Made by a program: the position numbers and the translations under genes
Source of the DNA: Brevipalpus yothersi
Taxonomy: Eukaryota; Arthropoda; Arachnida; Trombidiformes; Tenuipalpidae
Direction: 5' to 3'
Assembly: GCA_003956705.1 (NCBI GenBank)
Contig: QZCP01000067.1
Span: 1 to 64,000 of the forward strand
DNA: 64,000 bases
In this document: positions 46,957 through 59,877 of the stretch, in pieces
Layout of the letters: each line of letters starts with the position of its first letter
How positions within the stretch are numbered: the stretch's first letter is position 1
The notes under the pieces: model-generated
What the model saw: only the letters and a program-made list of their open reading frames with translations
Told to the model about the DNA's origin: nothing
Databases searched by the model: none

Positions 46957-49900
46957 CTAGAATATTCGTATGGAAGCTTGAAAGTCTATTTATACTCTAA
47001 AATTAATCATTATTTTGTCTCTTTCCAATCTCTCCGGATAGATGATTGGCCAATATTGAATCAAAGTGTCAAAAATTTTTCTATTTTGGGATACAAAGGT
47101 GTATCGATACGAATCTCGATTACAAACTCTTGTTGCTAGAGTTTCTACATGTTTGTTCCATTCAATTTTATTATTTTGAAAAATACTATGGGAGAAATTC
47201 TGATACAGAATTTGCGATTATGTTGAATGCAAGATGAGGTGAATTTTTATGGACATCTCAAAGTGAATCTCCAATGATCACGAGTCTGAGCTTCATGGTG
47301 CAATGATCTCTCAAGATCTTTTGTTAGCGTTTATTTTGGTCGGATTCATGATCTACAATTTCCATGAAGTCGGCTGGTGAGTGACTGAGTGAGTGAGTGA
47401 GAGAGAGAGAAAAGTTGAATAATTTGGAAAAATATGAAAATCGCGACTCTTTGACAATACTTGAGGAATTCTTGTTCTGTAAAATGGTTTTGCTGCCAAA
47501 TTCTCCTGAACCAGGCGTGCCCTTGAATCTTATTCCTGATCAGCTGAAAACTCTCCTGAGTCAAGCTAGATTGCTTCCAGTAGCTTATCACTTTCAAAAG
47601 GTCAATGGCCTTGATCGAAGAGGCCAACATACCAATCTTCAGTCCACTCAATGCAAAGCATGTCACATCGATAACAGAGAATGGTGAAAGTAACTCATCT
47701 CTTCAGTTGGATTGTAGCAGTAAGTTTTTTCTCCATCTTCACATCCTTTTCACTTTTTACTTTGTACTTTCAAGCTTTTGCAACCTCAACACTTGATTCT
47801 GAGCAATTCCTCTTTTATGGTCGAAAATCTTACATAGAATTTCATCAACGCCATTTCGCCAATTTCATGTGGTAGATGAGAGAAGCTAATGAATAAGCAT
47901 CAAAAGCTCTCATCTCTAAGAGATTGACTTTCAACTGTTCTAACAAGTTCTAAAACAAGCACTCAACCAGAGATAAATTTATGACTTGCTCATCAGCTCA
48001 TGGTATCGAAAATTCTCACCAAAATAACACACATGAAATTCGTTGGGATTTTTTTTCTCAAAATAAAGATTAATTTAAATAGAGAGAATCGAAAAATTCA
48101 GAATGACATCGAAAATCAAAAGGAATTCCAAATCGGTATCCTCTCTCCACGTCAAACTGCTCTGTTCCCATACTCTTAGAAGAAGCTTAGGTAATCAATC
48201 TAAACTGTTTTTCAGTAATTTGTGAGCTTGCTTGAAGTCAAGCATAATTTCTTTTCCTTCCTTTCACGCCTCAAGTGGAAATCCTGGTCGTCTATCATGC
48301 CGCTTCTCACAGAACGCATCAAGAATTGTGAGGTCTGCAAATAAAGATGAAATAAGCAAATGAAAAGTAAGAAACAATCTCAAGATAAATGTGACCAAAT
48401 TCGCAACTTTATCCGATATTCTATTCGATTTGGTCTCAAATGATTGGAGATTATTGTTTCAAGGCTCATAACTCTACTCTGGTGCATTATTCATCAACAT
48501 AAATCTACTAGTATCTACCTGATAGATTATTTTTCCTATTGTTTTCGTTGTTAAAGAGATTTTACAAAAAAAATTGAGAAGGTGGGCAGATGTTGCTATA
48601 TCAGGCTGCAACTCCTCCTCCCATTTGCTTATTGTCTAGAAGAGATTGAAAAAAGCCAACAAGATGAACATTTCTTGGCGTGGACTTGTCTCAAGATAAT
48701 TTCTATTGAATAATTTTAATGCTCCTCGAATTGTAAATTTTCAGCTGAATTCCCCGAGCTCATCTTACATAATTGAAGTTCCTTCATTGCCTGTTCACTT
48801 ACATGCATTACATGTACTATAATAAGCACTGGAGTATAAGCGGCCGTACAGCTTGTGTGATTTCGTACTGGTGGCTAATTTTAATCTCGATTCATAATTT
48901 GGACTGTGTCCGACAAGGTGATGTGTGTGTGTGTGTGAAAGCAGCACACTGTGTTACTCTGAAAGTGAAAATATTCGCCTCAGGTCTGACAAGGTATTTG
49001 CAAGGAATCTTCAATTTAACGGAGGTCACATTATTTTCCATCATGCAGGCATGACGCACAGAGTGATGGAAATAGGCGGAGATAAACAGGGAGATTCTGT
49101 CACTCAGAATGAATAAACCAGCTTCAAAGCTTCAAAGTTGCTGGGGCAAGCGTAGGTTGTTTGCGCTGGCCGGTAGCTGCGAGCGAGGCCACAAATATTC
49201 CTTCTTATTCCTCCTTATTCCTGCTCTTCGCTCACAAACGCGAATAACTTTCAACGATCGTTCACTGGCAAACTCATTTATAAACTCATAATACACCGAG
49301 CAAACCACAACCGAGTCACATCTCCACTCGCAAAATCATCTAATCACTCTGCAACTTGTGTGTCTTAATCTTATCTGATTCATCTGTTTCTCGTAACTTT
49401 ACTGGCAATCAACTCTCTCCTTCTTCATTCTCTCTCCACTCGCAGAACGAACTTTTGTATGGGATGCTGCATTTTTCTCCTCTCATCTATCCATAATCAG
49501 CAAAAACTTCATCATCAGCAGAAAATAGACATTTCTAGGAGAAAGATTTGGAGCTCATTAATTTTCTCTACTCTCAAGAGGAATGAAATACAAGTGGGCT
49601 CGTAACTTATAGAAAAAAGGTAAGTTTTGTGAACCTTGGAACTTGTTTTCTAGTATTGTTCATCATCATACACAGATTCGCAGGTGACAGTGTTGTTTGT
49701 ACATTGCATTCGTGTTTTCTTTCCACTCGATTACAGGCAATCAAATAAGCTTGCCATCCTATCGCCTTCAAATTTACCTTTGAATTCACCTGTTTTTGTT
49801 GAGGAAGCTTCTTTTTTAGCTCTTCTCTGCTCTGGACCCAGTTTCCATCAGTTAGTGGAAGTTGGAGAACTCGCTTCAGAAACAGGAACCATTCTCAGGA

Positions 49901-50120
49901 ACAATTTTTTCTCATCCTTTTTTTCCTCTTCCCATCCTCAGCGGTGTACAAACCAGAATAGAGCTTAAAAAACGTCAGCCACAAGATCAAGTTCATCTTC
50001 ACAAGCAATCATAGCGATTTTCTTCTCCTCCACTACAACCGAGAAGGCTAAAAAGAGCATAATAAACTGAGCTCATTAATTGTGATTTTTTCCATCTTCC
50101 GGACATTTATACCATAGTCA
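46957..50120. other. Intergenic region CCDC85 to secreted protein
   Basis: No gene could be supported. A plus-strand open frame at 47397-47687 has a protein-like composition (PNSPEPGVPLNLIPDQLK) but no recognised family. A short GT microsatellite lies near 48920. A CpG-richer patch at about 49140-49260 may belong to the promoter or a leader exon of the gene at 50121. Confidence 0.45.
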
Positions 50121-51173
50121 ATGATGAAGTCATCCTATTTCGTTTGTTGCTGTTTGTTGTTCATCCAATCTGTTCTTGGGCTCAGCTTATCGAGAACATT
50201 GACCAAGACGAAGTCAATTCCACCAGAGGAGTCTACTCCACAGCCTAGTGAAGTTTCAACAACCGAAAAAAGTGTATCATCTCAGCCGTCAAAGCTGCCC
50301 AACTCAAGTACCTTTTCGCTACTGTTAGGAAAAGTTTACTCAAAATCTGATCCAAAATCTGTGATCAATCTGAAGAATGGCAGTGCTATACCATTTACCG
50401 GAATTGACGCTACTCTCGTTGCCAGTGGCCAAAGTAGCAGCAGTGAGGAAGGTGTTGGTCCTGCCGTATCTTTCGAAGTGGATGGAGAACTTCCAGCAGA
50501 ATCTGATCTCTCTGGACCTGAGCATAACTTTTTCGACTCTGAGAGTGATTTGAAAGTGGAAATCAGTGATCTCCAGCCTATCTTCGTAAAACCTCCGACT
50601 AACTTTCAACCGATTCTTTACCCAAATCGAGCTATGGATGGTGTACATTCTGGATCCTCGCTCCCACCATCAGTGACTATCCTTCCTCCGAAAGCGTTCT
50701 TACTCGAAAAACCATACCTTACTAAGCCCTATTCTTATCCATATGGACTCAGCTCTTGGATTCTCGGAGGTATTAGAGCTATCGAGCGAACTGGCTATTG
50801 GGAATCACTTGGATCTGATGACGCTCTCAATCTACCTCCTGCTATACAAACAGCCAAGCCTTTGGTGCAAAAGTGGGTGAATTTGATGCCTCGAGGCTCC
50901 AAGATTCAGGAAAAAGACAAGACTGAGGAAGATATAGCGGCCTCATTGACATATCAACCCCCTCTACCACCTCCAGTATCACTTGGCCCGTGGTTGTTCG
51001 GTGGAATAAGAGAAATTTCTCTTCCAACTTGGAGATTGCCCCCAGTTCACGTTGAGAGGATTGAATTCGTTCCATTTGAACACGAAAAGCACAGAAGACC
51101 AGAATCTTATAAAGATTCTGTTGAGGATCGAGAAACACATCGCCCTTACTCTATCATACCATCAGCTTCATGA
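50121..51173 (+). CDS. Secreted protein with duplicated WxxGGIR motif, unknown function
   Basis: A single-exon 350-residue protein with a signal peptide (YFVCCCLLFIQSVLG, cleavage near residue 20). Residues 25-65 are Ser/Thr/Pro-rich, and 100-150 are acidic and Ser-rich. The C-terminal half is Pro/Tyr-rich and contains a duplicated motif: SSWILGGIRAIE (211-222) and GPWLFGGIREIS (289-300), each preceded by a proline-rich stretch. It has no cysteine outside the signal peptide and no membrane span. Two AATAAA signals follow at 51310 and 51318. No family is recognised; candidates are an extracellular matrix or cuticle component or a secreted precursor. The reading frame, signal peptide and polyadenylation signals make it a credible gene. 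Confidence 0.8.
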   Translation: MMKSSYFVCCCLLFIQSVLGLSLSRTLTKTKSIPPEESTPQPSEVSTTEKSVSSQPSKLPNSSTFSLLLGKVYSKSDPKSVINLKNGSAIPFTGIDATLVASGQSSSSEEGVGPAVSFEVDGELPAESDLSGPEHNFFDSESDLKVEISDLQPIFVKPPTNFQPILYPNRAMDGVHSGSSLPPSVTILPPKAFLLEKPYLTKPYSYPYGLSSWILGGIRAIERTGYWESLGSDDALNLPPAIQTAKPLVQKWVNLMPRGSKIQEKDKTEEDIAASLTYQPPLPPPVSLGPWLFGGIREISLPTWRLPPVHVERIEFVPFEHEKHRRPESYKDSVEDRETHRPYSIIPSAS

Positions 51174-51309
51174 ACTCTTGCCCTCTCCAAACAATCTCCA
51201 TAAGTTCAAGCAAAAAAGTCTCATTTTATTTATTCATTCATCATAACAAGATGCTCTATGATTTTCACTTTCATTTCCCATTCAAAAATACGATTAATTG
51301 ATTATTGTA

Positions 51310-51323
51310 AATAAATTAATAAA
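51310..51323 (+). terminator. Polyadenylation signals of the WxxGGIR protein gene
   Basis: Two AATAAA words 8 bp apart, about 140 bp after the stop codon. Confidence 0.6.
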
Positions 51324-54300
51324 AGCAAAATTGGTGTTGAACGCTAAATATCGCTAGGTGTTGATTTTAAATTCTTTAATTTCTTTCCGAAATGGCTGAA
51401 CCATTTGCGGTTGATTGAGCACCTCAAATTCATATAGTCAACTACAAATTCGTTAATTCGAGTAATAATCAGAATGTTTTGGTTTTTTCTGTATTGACAC
51501 TTTACCCTCCCCCTTTCCATATAGCCTCAAAGAAAAATCAACAATTTATTCTGGAAATTTCGACCAATTCCAAACAACTCCGCCACGTGTATCTTTTGCT
51601 GTGAAAATAGAGTGACTCAATTATCATTCACACAAGATAAGTTGTTGCTTCTTGTAAATCCTTTGATTATCTCGAGATTGTCAGATCCATTTTATAGCTG
51701 AGATTTTCCCAAGATTTTCTAGCGAATTAAATCTGTTTTTAGACAAATATATTCAGCTTATACACTGATTCGCATTTGCATCATTGCTAGATTCCAAGCT
51801 CTTCAGTTGAATTTTTTCAGCCTCAAGTAATTTAGATGGAGACTGTATTGACTCAGAACAGCTGATAGAATGACATTTTGAGTCAAAATTTTCTCAATTT
51901 CTCTATTCTGACATATTCAGGTTGCAAAGAAAGTTTCTACAAGCCTTGATTAACTCAATTCGAACTTGTTGTACAGCAGTGATCTTGATGTCGAGAGAAA
52001 ATTCTTGATTGTCATGGTCTGAGGCCCCATCGTATTCTAAAGCTCTGATGAGAAGTTGTCACATCGTGTACCAAAGCTAACGCAGTTAAGCTGCTCATCT
52101 CACAATCTAATTGACTTTCCAAATGCTCGATCACGATCACGATTTACCACTGTTTTCTTTCATGAGCCTACTTCTTATGGTTGCGGAAGTCTAGAAAAAC
52201 TCTTGTGAGAATATCATTCCCTGTTGGTGGTGGAGAGTACAGAGAAGGCATTTATGAAGAAGCTGCAGTTCCATTCCTAATGTGAAACACATCATTCATC
52301 AATGAAAAGCGTCTAAGCTCATTCATGAGCTTAGAGAACAGATTTCATACTGAAATGAAACTTCATCAATATGATCTAGTAGTTGATAATCGCGTTAAGG
52401 CTCCTCAAGTGCTTCATCATTCTGATTCAAGTTGGCTTCAAGTTGGCTTTGTTGCTCATCCTCTTCTTCTCTTTTCTCCTGTGGAAATGGTGGCTCCAAT
52501 AGAGACCTTTCCACGATTCTTTTTCATCGAAATTGCATAATCATAGCCCAATACATGATAAGATAGAGCGGGAAAGAAAGTGATGATAACTAGTAATGTT
52601 ATACGCTGTCCATGTTAAAGTGATGAAATTATGTTCTAAATTCCATGAAAACATGAGAAAATTAGTGTAAAAAATTTTGTTTTTACCTAAACAAATGAAA
52701 GTTGATACTGTGGTTGGAGTGAAAAAAAATTTACCATGAGTAATAGAGGTGGTAAAAAATTTTTCAGCCCTAATTATTGCAATCAGCCAGAGTAAAGTGA
52801 ATGATTCATCTTGGCGTCATCTCCAGTGTGCCTCGAGGTGAAGGACCAGGATCTAGGCCACCGAGTTGTAAAACTGGCGGACAACAGAGCTGATCTTATG
52901 TTTGCCATTCAACTGGAGCCTTTTTCCATGGATCCTATCTAGTCATCCTCCACTTCCGGCCTGATAAGATCATGGGCTGAGTTTCACGATATTTTATCCT
53001 TCTAATACTTGGAGAACCGGTCGGAAATGTAATGAGAATCCTGATAGCCCACGATGTTTTTTCTCAACACAAAGCCTGGCTTGTAGGCCGAAACCATACT
53101 ATGGTGGAAATAGTCTCAACTGTGAACTTTTGTGATGCTGATTATCATCATCTTCTTCTTTCATTCTCCTGAGGCACACAAGCTACTCTGGCTGATGAGG
53201 TAGGCAATGTAGGAAAACGGAGCCAAGGTTTCGAAGGTCATCAAATTGAAATAGAGTGGAGCGAAGGGCACATGTAAGAGGCGTATGATGTTGGTTTCCA
53301 AAATTTTCGTATCGAAGTCTAAAATTAACAGCAATAACTGAGGCATCTGATTCTATCAACTCAAAAAAATCTATTTGTCAACAACGTTACCATTTTGAAT
53401 GTCGAGAAGACATACAGCCAATTCCTAGATGCTATATCCTGATTCATGTTGGCTTCTGAGCGGGACAAGTGCATAGTTTATTGACAATTACTCGGCACTG
53501 ATTGAGGCAATCATTATGTAGGTGAAGTTTATGAGAATGAGGCAAGAGAGATGATCAATAGTAGATCAGCCTCCTCAAAAGTACTCATCCTTCAGAGAAC
53601 TTGGATCGAGAATGTGGAAAAATTTTTCCCTAGTTAAGATCTGAACATCCGATTGCAATGAGGTAATGAGCTTCCCACAGATAAGATGTAGCCATGTTAA
53701 CGTTTTTTTGCGCTACTGGTGAAACGGCTCAATCAAATCAGATATATTTCAATCACGATCTTATGCTTTGATGATAAACTTTCTTGATCATCTTTCAAGC
53801 AGATTTTTCTGTTATTATTAAAATGCATGCTCTTACATACTCTCTGAATAAAAAATCTGAAGGAATGATAGAAAGCTGTTGTTAACTACCAAGATTCGTG
53901 GGAAAGAATGTGAACGATAAAATCTCAATCCTCGACATGGGAATTCGAAAGAGAATATTTTCTTACCACTACACGGGAAACATCCTCTAATGGCTACCAG
54001 CTCCTCAGCATAATATTCTCTGTTTATAGAACATACAGATCTTGATGTTAGACTAAATTCAGGCTGAATGTAGTTTAAGTGAAGTGAGCAATTCTTGAAA
54101 AAAAATTAAAAAAAAAAGTTGTTCACAGATCATTTCGAGAAGAACTTCTGGAAAAGCGATACTATTCAATCCCAGCCTCAACGGGTATTGAGAATATTTG
54201 CACTTTCATTGTGTGAAGGTTTTCCGATTATCATGATTCAATAGATGAGAAATTCTATACCTAATGAGAACCAGTGAGACCTCGACATATCCAATTACAG

Positions 54301-54638
54301 AGCGTTAATCGTTCGAAATGATTGGAAATCAGATGAATCGAAGGTATAGAATTTACATATAAAGTCGATAGAGGGGTAAGATCGATTTTCATCTCCAATC
54401 AAACTGGCCAGAATAGGAGGGCACACAATTTGGTGAGAAGTTTGTGTTCGTCAGTCCTTAACGGAGGAATCCAAATAGAATTTTCTCCTCATGGAATAGC
54501 AGCCATGCTGATTCACGGCAATGGGTGGAATGGAAAAGTCACAAGGTTGTCCTTCAAAAACCATCAATCAAGTACTCTTTGTGAGAAGAAACACTTGAAA
54601 TTCATTATCATTGGCTGTTCTAGGAGTACAAGTGAGCT

Positions 54639-54640
<2 letters not shown>

Positions 54641-54704
<64 letters not shown>
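54641..54704. repeat. (AG)32 microsatellite
   Basis: Uninterrupted AG tract; the Ser/Leu open frame on the other strand is an artefact. Confidence 0.97.
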
Positions 54705-54706
<2 letters not shown>

Positions 54707-55477
54707 GAAAAAAAGGCAGAAACGAACAAAAAACATATTTACTTCAGCTGGGCTAAATAATTGTAGACATTTTCGAATGGATTGAGAATCGAACAATAGA
54801 GCAACGAAAGTTGATTGAACATGAGGCTGGATGAGTAGAATAGGCTGAATATAAATGAGAAATCCAAAATGCAAGATATCCGTACATTTGGAATGATTCA
54901 ATCGGAAAAATCTTCAAATTGGATTCGCTTTCGCCTGAGAGTTGAGAACAAGCTTTTCATTGTACAAAAAAAGTTTTCTGCTTTCTTCCTAATGAGCTAA
55001 TGAGCTAATGTTAGAGAGGAAACAAAGACTCTTTTCTTCTGTCTCTCAAGAGATTCTCAGTCAAAACTTATGCTTGTCCATCATGATAAGCGAACTCTTG
55101 GCGAAAAGATTGCGTAAGGATCCTCACAATCAACAAGGGTATAAAAGCTGTGGAACATGTCAAAAAACGATATCCAACAATCAGCTACGAGCTGAGATGC
55201 CTTGGTTTGATATCCTTTAAATGCTTTCCGAATCAATTTATTCACGAACAGCCGATCCAGTTGATATCCAGCTTGAATCATGGTGAGAATAAGAATCATT
55301 CGACCTCACTTAATGGCTTCAAATTATTATTCGCATGTCATTCCATCGGTCGAGTGAATGAGTCTCACATCATAGAGATGGGCAACCAGAGGAAGGGCAG
55401 TGGAAGGGCAGTGGAAGAAGGTCAGTGCTCTGGTGGGAATGATTCGGTCAACCGAAAAGTCGAAAGAAAGAAAACAG

Positions 55478-55481
<4 letters not shown>

Positions 55482-55522
<41 letters not shown>

Positions 55523-55621
55523 CCAGTGGGTGGAGGGTGAAGGGTGAAGGGTGGAGGGCGGACGAGGATTGAGAGAGAGAGGAGGAAAAGGCGATGTTCG
55601 ATACAATCGACATCGAGGGAG

Positions 55622-55660
<39 letters not shown>
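55482..55660. repeat. Two GA microsatellites with purine-rich spacer
   Basis: GA tracts at 55482-55519 and 55629-55660 flank a purine-rich segment that contains short GGGTGGA/GGGTGAA direct repeats (about 55525-55560). Several open frames across it are low-complexity artefacts. Confidence 0.9.
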
Positions 55661-55665
<5 letters not shown>

Positions 55666-56066
55666 TCGCTCTCTGAGCTGTTGCAGCAGCAGAATAACAA
55701 CACACAACTCAAATCAAACGCAAATCATCAACAGGATCATAAAAGACATGGAGGAGAGAAGATTTGAGTGTTGAAATTTCTTCTCGTTATTCGTTTTGAT
55801 TATTATTTGATTCGCTTTTCTGTGATTATTATTGTTTATCATTATTCAACAAAGGGTCACAGATATGACTTATATGATTGTTTCTCTTCCGTTAGTTGAT
55901 CCATCAGTTGTATTCATTTTGGATAAAATTTTCTTCTCTTTCAAACGTTTGTTTTTCCTTTCTGAAAAGAAAAATTGTTCAAATGTTACACCATTGATCA
56001 TGATTTTTTAAGATTCATCCTTCTGCGGCACCCAAAACATAGTGTTCTCAATCTTCCTCAAGTTCC

Positions 56067-59000
56067 ATGGATCAGTGTTTATTCTCATCGCCAGTTTCAC
56101 CATCGGTAAGATCCTCTTTTGGCATGAGATTTGATGCAAATCATCATGGACATGTAAAAGAGCAGGAAGAAAACATGGAAAGTGATCAATATCATCATAA
56201 GATAGCTTTAGAAAGCAGCTCTTCCACAGCAAGTTCAGATATAATTGATTGTGTGCCAATAGAGTTTGTGGATGAAAAGATAACCCTAAAGCATTTGGAA
56301 GATTATCTTGCTGGTCTTGTGTCGGATCTGGAGAACGAGCTCTCCACTCTTCCTGACTTCGAAGACTTATCAGAGTCTAATAAAACGGTCAACAATACCT
56401 CGACCTCCGAAAACTCTTCTCCAACCTTTCTCAATGATATTCCAGCCCCATCTTGCTTGTCTTTATCACTTCAATCACCCTCAATATCCAGCCCAACAGA
56501 CAGGTCTTCAGTCCCTGAGGAGCGGTTTGATAGCACCGGCAATGGACATGCCGAGGGCGATTCTACTAACTGTTCTTCTCCATCGCTGACCAAACATTCA
56601 TCTACTCATCCTGAATCGCCAATCTCATTCCTCACCACCATCAGTAGCGCTACTAATTGCAGTCAATCATCGTTTTATGATCTATCAAGCGATGAAGTGG
56701 ATTACAACTCATTGACCGCATATCAAATCCAGAGAATTGTAAGTATATCGAGTGAATCAAATGGGTGATTATATATCCCACCTGATATGAATGTTTTGAG
56801 GCTATCAAATAACAAAAAATTTTCTCATGCCTTCTGTCATCGTTTATCCTCATTTTCTCGCTTCCTGCCATATGGTTTCCCTCTTTTCTCTACCTTCTTT
56901 TCCAACTGTTTTACGAGCTACTTACAAGCAAGCATTCAAGACAGAAAAGCAATCCAAAAATCAGCAAAAGAGATCACTTTTCTGGTGCAAATTCTATCTC
57001 TTTGATGATGATAATCATGATGATGTTTGCTCTATCTGACTTTCCTCAACTTTGCTCCACTAACAACAATCTTCTCTCTCATCTCGTTTACTTTTCTTTG
57101 GTTTGCTTTTCTTTCCCATATCTTTGACAGAGATTCTCTCTCTCTCTATTTTCTTGCCTCCCTCTCTATCTGATGATTGACGAATAACGCTCAAGTCAAC
57201 ATTAAGTTACCTACTGTTGAATGAGATTATCCTCTTCTCACTACTTAACCATCCGTTTGCCATACTCAAAATTTCTTTTTCTCTTCTTTTCTTCCTCACA
57301 ACTGCCACGATGTTTCATCTCCATTCCATCAGCTTGATAGATACAAGCCCGTTCTGAGAGCTCATCGGAAAGACCATTCTGGAAGCACAAGTTTCTCATT
57401 AACATCATCCTCTTCTTCAAGTGGCCAATTATTTGGACTAGATGTGAATAGCATAGAGAAGTTGAATGGAGGTCTTAGTCTACCTTCTTTCATCGAAGAA
57501 GCGCTTCTGTATCTTACACGAAATGGCATTAATGCGATGGGAATTTTTCGCAAATCGGGTGTCAAGTCTCGAATAACTGCGCTGCGTAAGAAACTTGAGC
57601 ACATCAATTCCACCCGAAAGAATGGTCCTACTCTATCCACCCACTCCAGCAACCTTTCCTCACCGGTATCATCTCCTTTAAAGTCGTCAACGTTTCAGAA
57701 TCCGGGTGAAGACTTTTGCGTTTATGATGTCGCTGATTTAATTAAAATGTGGCTTCGTACAATCAAGCCGCGTCCTCTGATAAGTAAAGAAATCATTGAA
57801 GCCTACAAAAGTATGGCTTGTGACCAGTGTTCACCATCCGAGTTTGGCTTAAAAATATCCGTTCTTCTCACTGATTCGCAGCGAGCTCTCTTGGAGATCT
57901 TCCTTCTTTTTTTATCGAAATTCGCTGCGAATTCTGAAATGAATCAGATGAACTCAAGAAATTTAGCACTCTGTTTCACTCCGAGTTTATGTGAATGTGA
58001 TTATTTTGATGATGTTTTCAATGAATTCGCAAAAAAACGACCTCTTAAGAAAAGTAGCAGCACTGGCAGTGCCAATGTCTCCTTTCAACCCAATTTCAAT
58101 TTTCATGGTATTGGAAGCACTAACGGATTTCATTCATCCAATGGTGTGAATTCATCATCATCCTCTACTACTTCATCTTCCTCATCTACATCTTCGACAA
58201 ATCATAGTCAAAATCTCAATCAGCCCACAGAGCATCGTTCGAATCATGACCATAAATTGAATAACCTGAATACAGATGCCCGGGCAATTTTTGATGCTCA
58301 AAAATGTCTTCAATATTTGATCGATAATCCATCAATTCTGAATTCATTCTCAATAAGTTCGTTCCCATTTCTAATCTCCTCACCATCTGGAAGCACCACC
58401 ATCGATGGGAAAATTTGCCGCGCTCCTGATGACCAGATTTCTAGTCCTCTCAGGCGCTCTATGGATAGTATTGCTGACTATAAGCGACTCGGTAGTATCT
58501 CCTCCCTGAAGACAAATAATGAGACCAGTCGTTTCAGGAGCACTGATTCAGTTCGTAGAGCAACGACAAATGGTAGTCTGCTGCCGCCAATCTATGAATC
58601 AAGCGTCATCGTTAATGCTTCGCCAAATGATATTCTCAGGCGTATCCTGTATCAAAGAAGCTTGTTTGATCCAACTATTGTCGAGTGGCGAATTATTGAG
58701 GAGCGACCTGAAGAGAATTTGGATATTTTTGAGTATAAGACACAAACAAGTAAATTTTTGTCAACTAAAACTTTTGTGATTGAACGCAAATGGACTCATG
58801 TTGAAGGGGCTCCGATAATTGAGAATCAATCGCATGCTTCTTGTTTTTCTCTCAAGAAGACGAAAACGAAATCTTTTACCGGTATCATACTGCATGAAAC
58901 TGGCTACCTTCATGATTCACGATGGAAAATTGGATCTTATGGAAAGGGACGAAGCCAGTTAGAACTATCCATTGTAGTCGATCTAAGGTAATAGTTCGAG

Positions 59001-59471
59001 CATGATCCGTTTTTAGCCTTTACCATCCCATCAAGATATTATTTTTCTTTCACATTCGCTCACTTGTTCCCAGCACAATCTTCATCATCCCGTTTCGACC
59101 CACAATCATTCTTAACAAAAACCTACGCCTTCCAAACTCATCTCAACCCTTTTGAATTCTTACATCTTCTCATTCATCCATTCATTTCTGCATTCATTCA
59201 TTCATTCATTTTGTTTGTATCGCAAGTCTCCCACTTTCGGATCATCTTTTTTTGACGATCGCGTGTGGTGCACCTCATGTTTATTCCTTCTTTACTTATT
59301 TTCTAATCATCTTACTCTATATTCTTCTCTTACCTTCTCTTCAGAGGACATTCTTTTCATTGGTACACCAACACATTCCCATCAATAATTGATTGGCAGC
59401 TCAACAAGATCAAACAATCTTTTCTTATAGATTTTATAGAAGCTAAGCATCACAAAGTATCTCAGGTCTGA
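56067..59471 (+). CDS. cv-c: RhoGAP-START protein, DLC1/crossveinless-c family (5' end may be missing)
   Basis: Three exons, 56067-56738, 57333-58987 and 59345-59471, splice in frame to 817 residues. Residues 210-230 (LTAYQIQRI-LDRYKP) resemble the segment before the GAP domain in DLC1. The RhoGAP domain spans about 270-465, with the arginine finger in GIFRKSG (Arg297), GVKSRI, YDVADLIK and MNSRNLALCFTPSL. A Ser-rich insert separates the first helices from YDVADL. After a Ser/Asn linker, the START domain is recognisable from NDILRRILYQRSLFDP (about 656) to VDLRGHSFHWYTN. The family inactivates Rho at the membrane and focal adhesions, affecting cell shape and morphogenesis. No SAM domain is seen. 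An in-frame TAG 27 bp upstream could be part of a splice acceptor (AACATAG), so the true start may lie in an earlier exon. Confidence 0.93.
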
Positions 59472-59825
59472 TGGTGCAGCATCTGAAAAAGTATCATCCT
59501 GGAAACTTCATTCCAATTTTTTTTGGAAATGGGGTGAAAATCTTTCGATTTAGAAGCCAAAAAAGCGGTTGTCCCAGATTTTCATCAAATTTAATCGCTA
59601 TGAGAATTTCGTCTCTTCGCTGTCATCAGAATCAGATGGAATTATTTCTCTCGATCAATTTTTTTGAACGGATCTCAAATTTTTCTATATTATTTTACCA
59701 TGATTTCTTTCGATTAATCCATTGTAAAAAAATCATCTCAGCAGTCAGAGATACCTATTTTTCGAAAATTTATTAAGAGATTTTGTGTTCCTCAAACTTT
59801 GCATGGTTTCAAATGGAGATGATAG

Positions 59826-59877
<52 letters not shown>

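Larger units (their letters stand above)
51174..56066. other. Region upstream of the RhoGAP exon, no gene recognised
   Basis: The first 150 bp are the 3' untranslated region of the secreted protein gene. The rest is AT-rich with GA microsatellites at 54641-54704, 55482-55519 and 55629-55660. Upstream exons of the RhoGAP gene, including any SAM-domain exon, would be expected here or further left but were not recognised. Confidence 0.5.

Noticed and set aside
47397..47687. 96-codon open frame with a protein-like central part
   Set aside because: It starts in a GA tract and an equally long frame exists on the opposite strand; no homologue is known to me, so it is left as intergenic.
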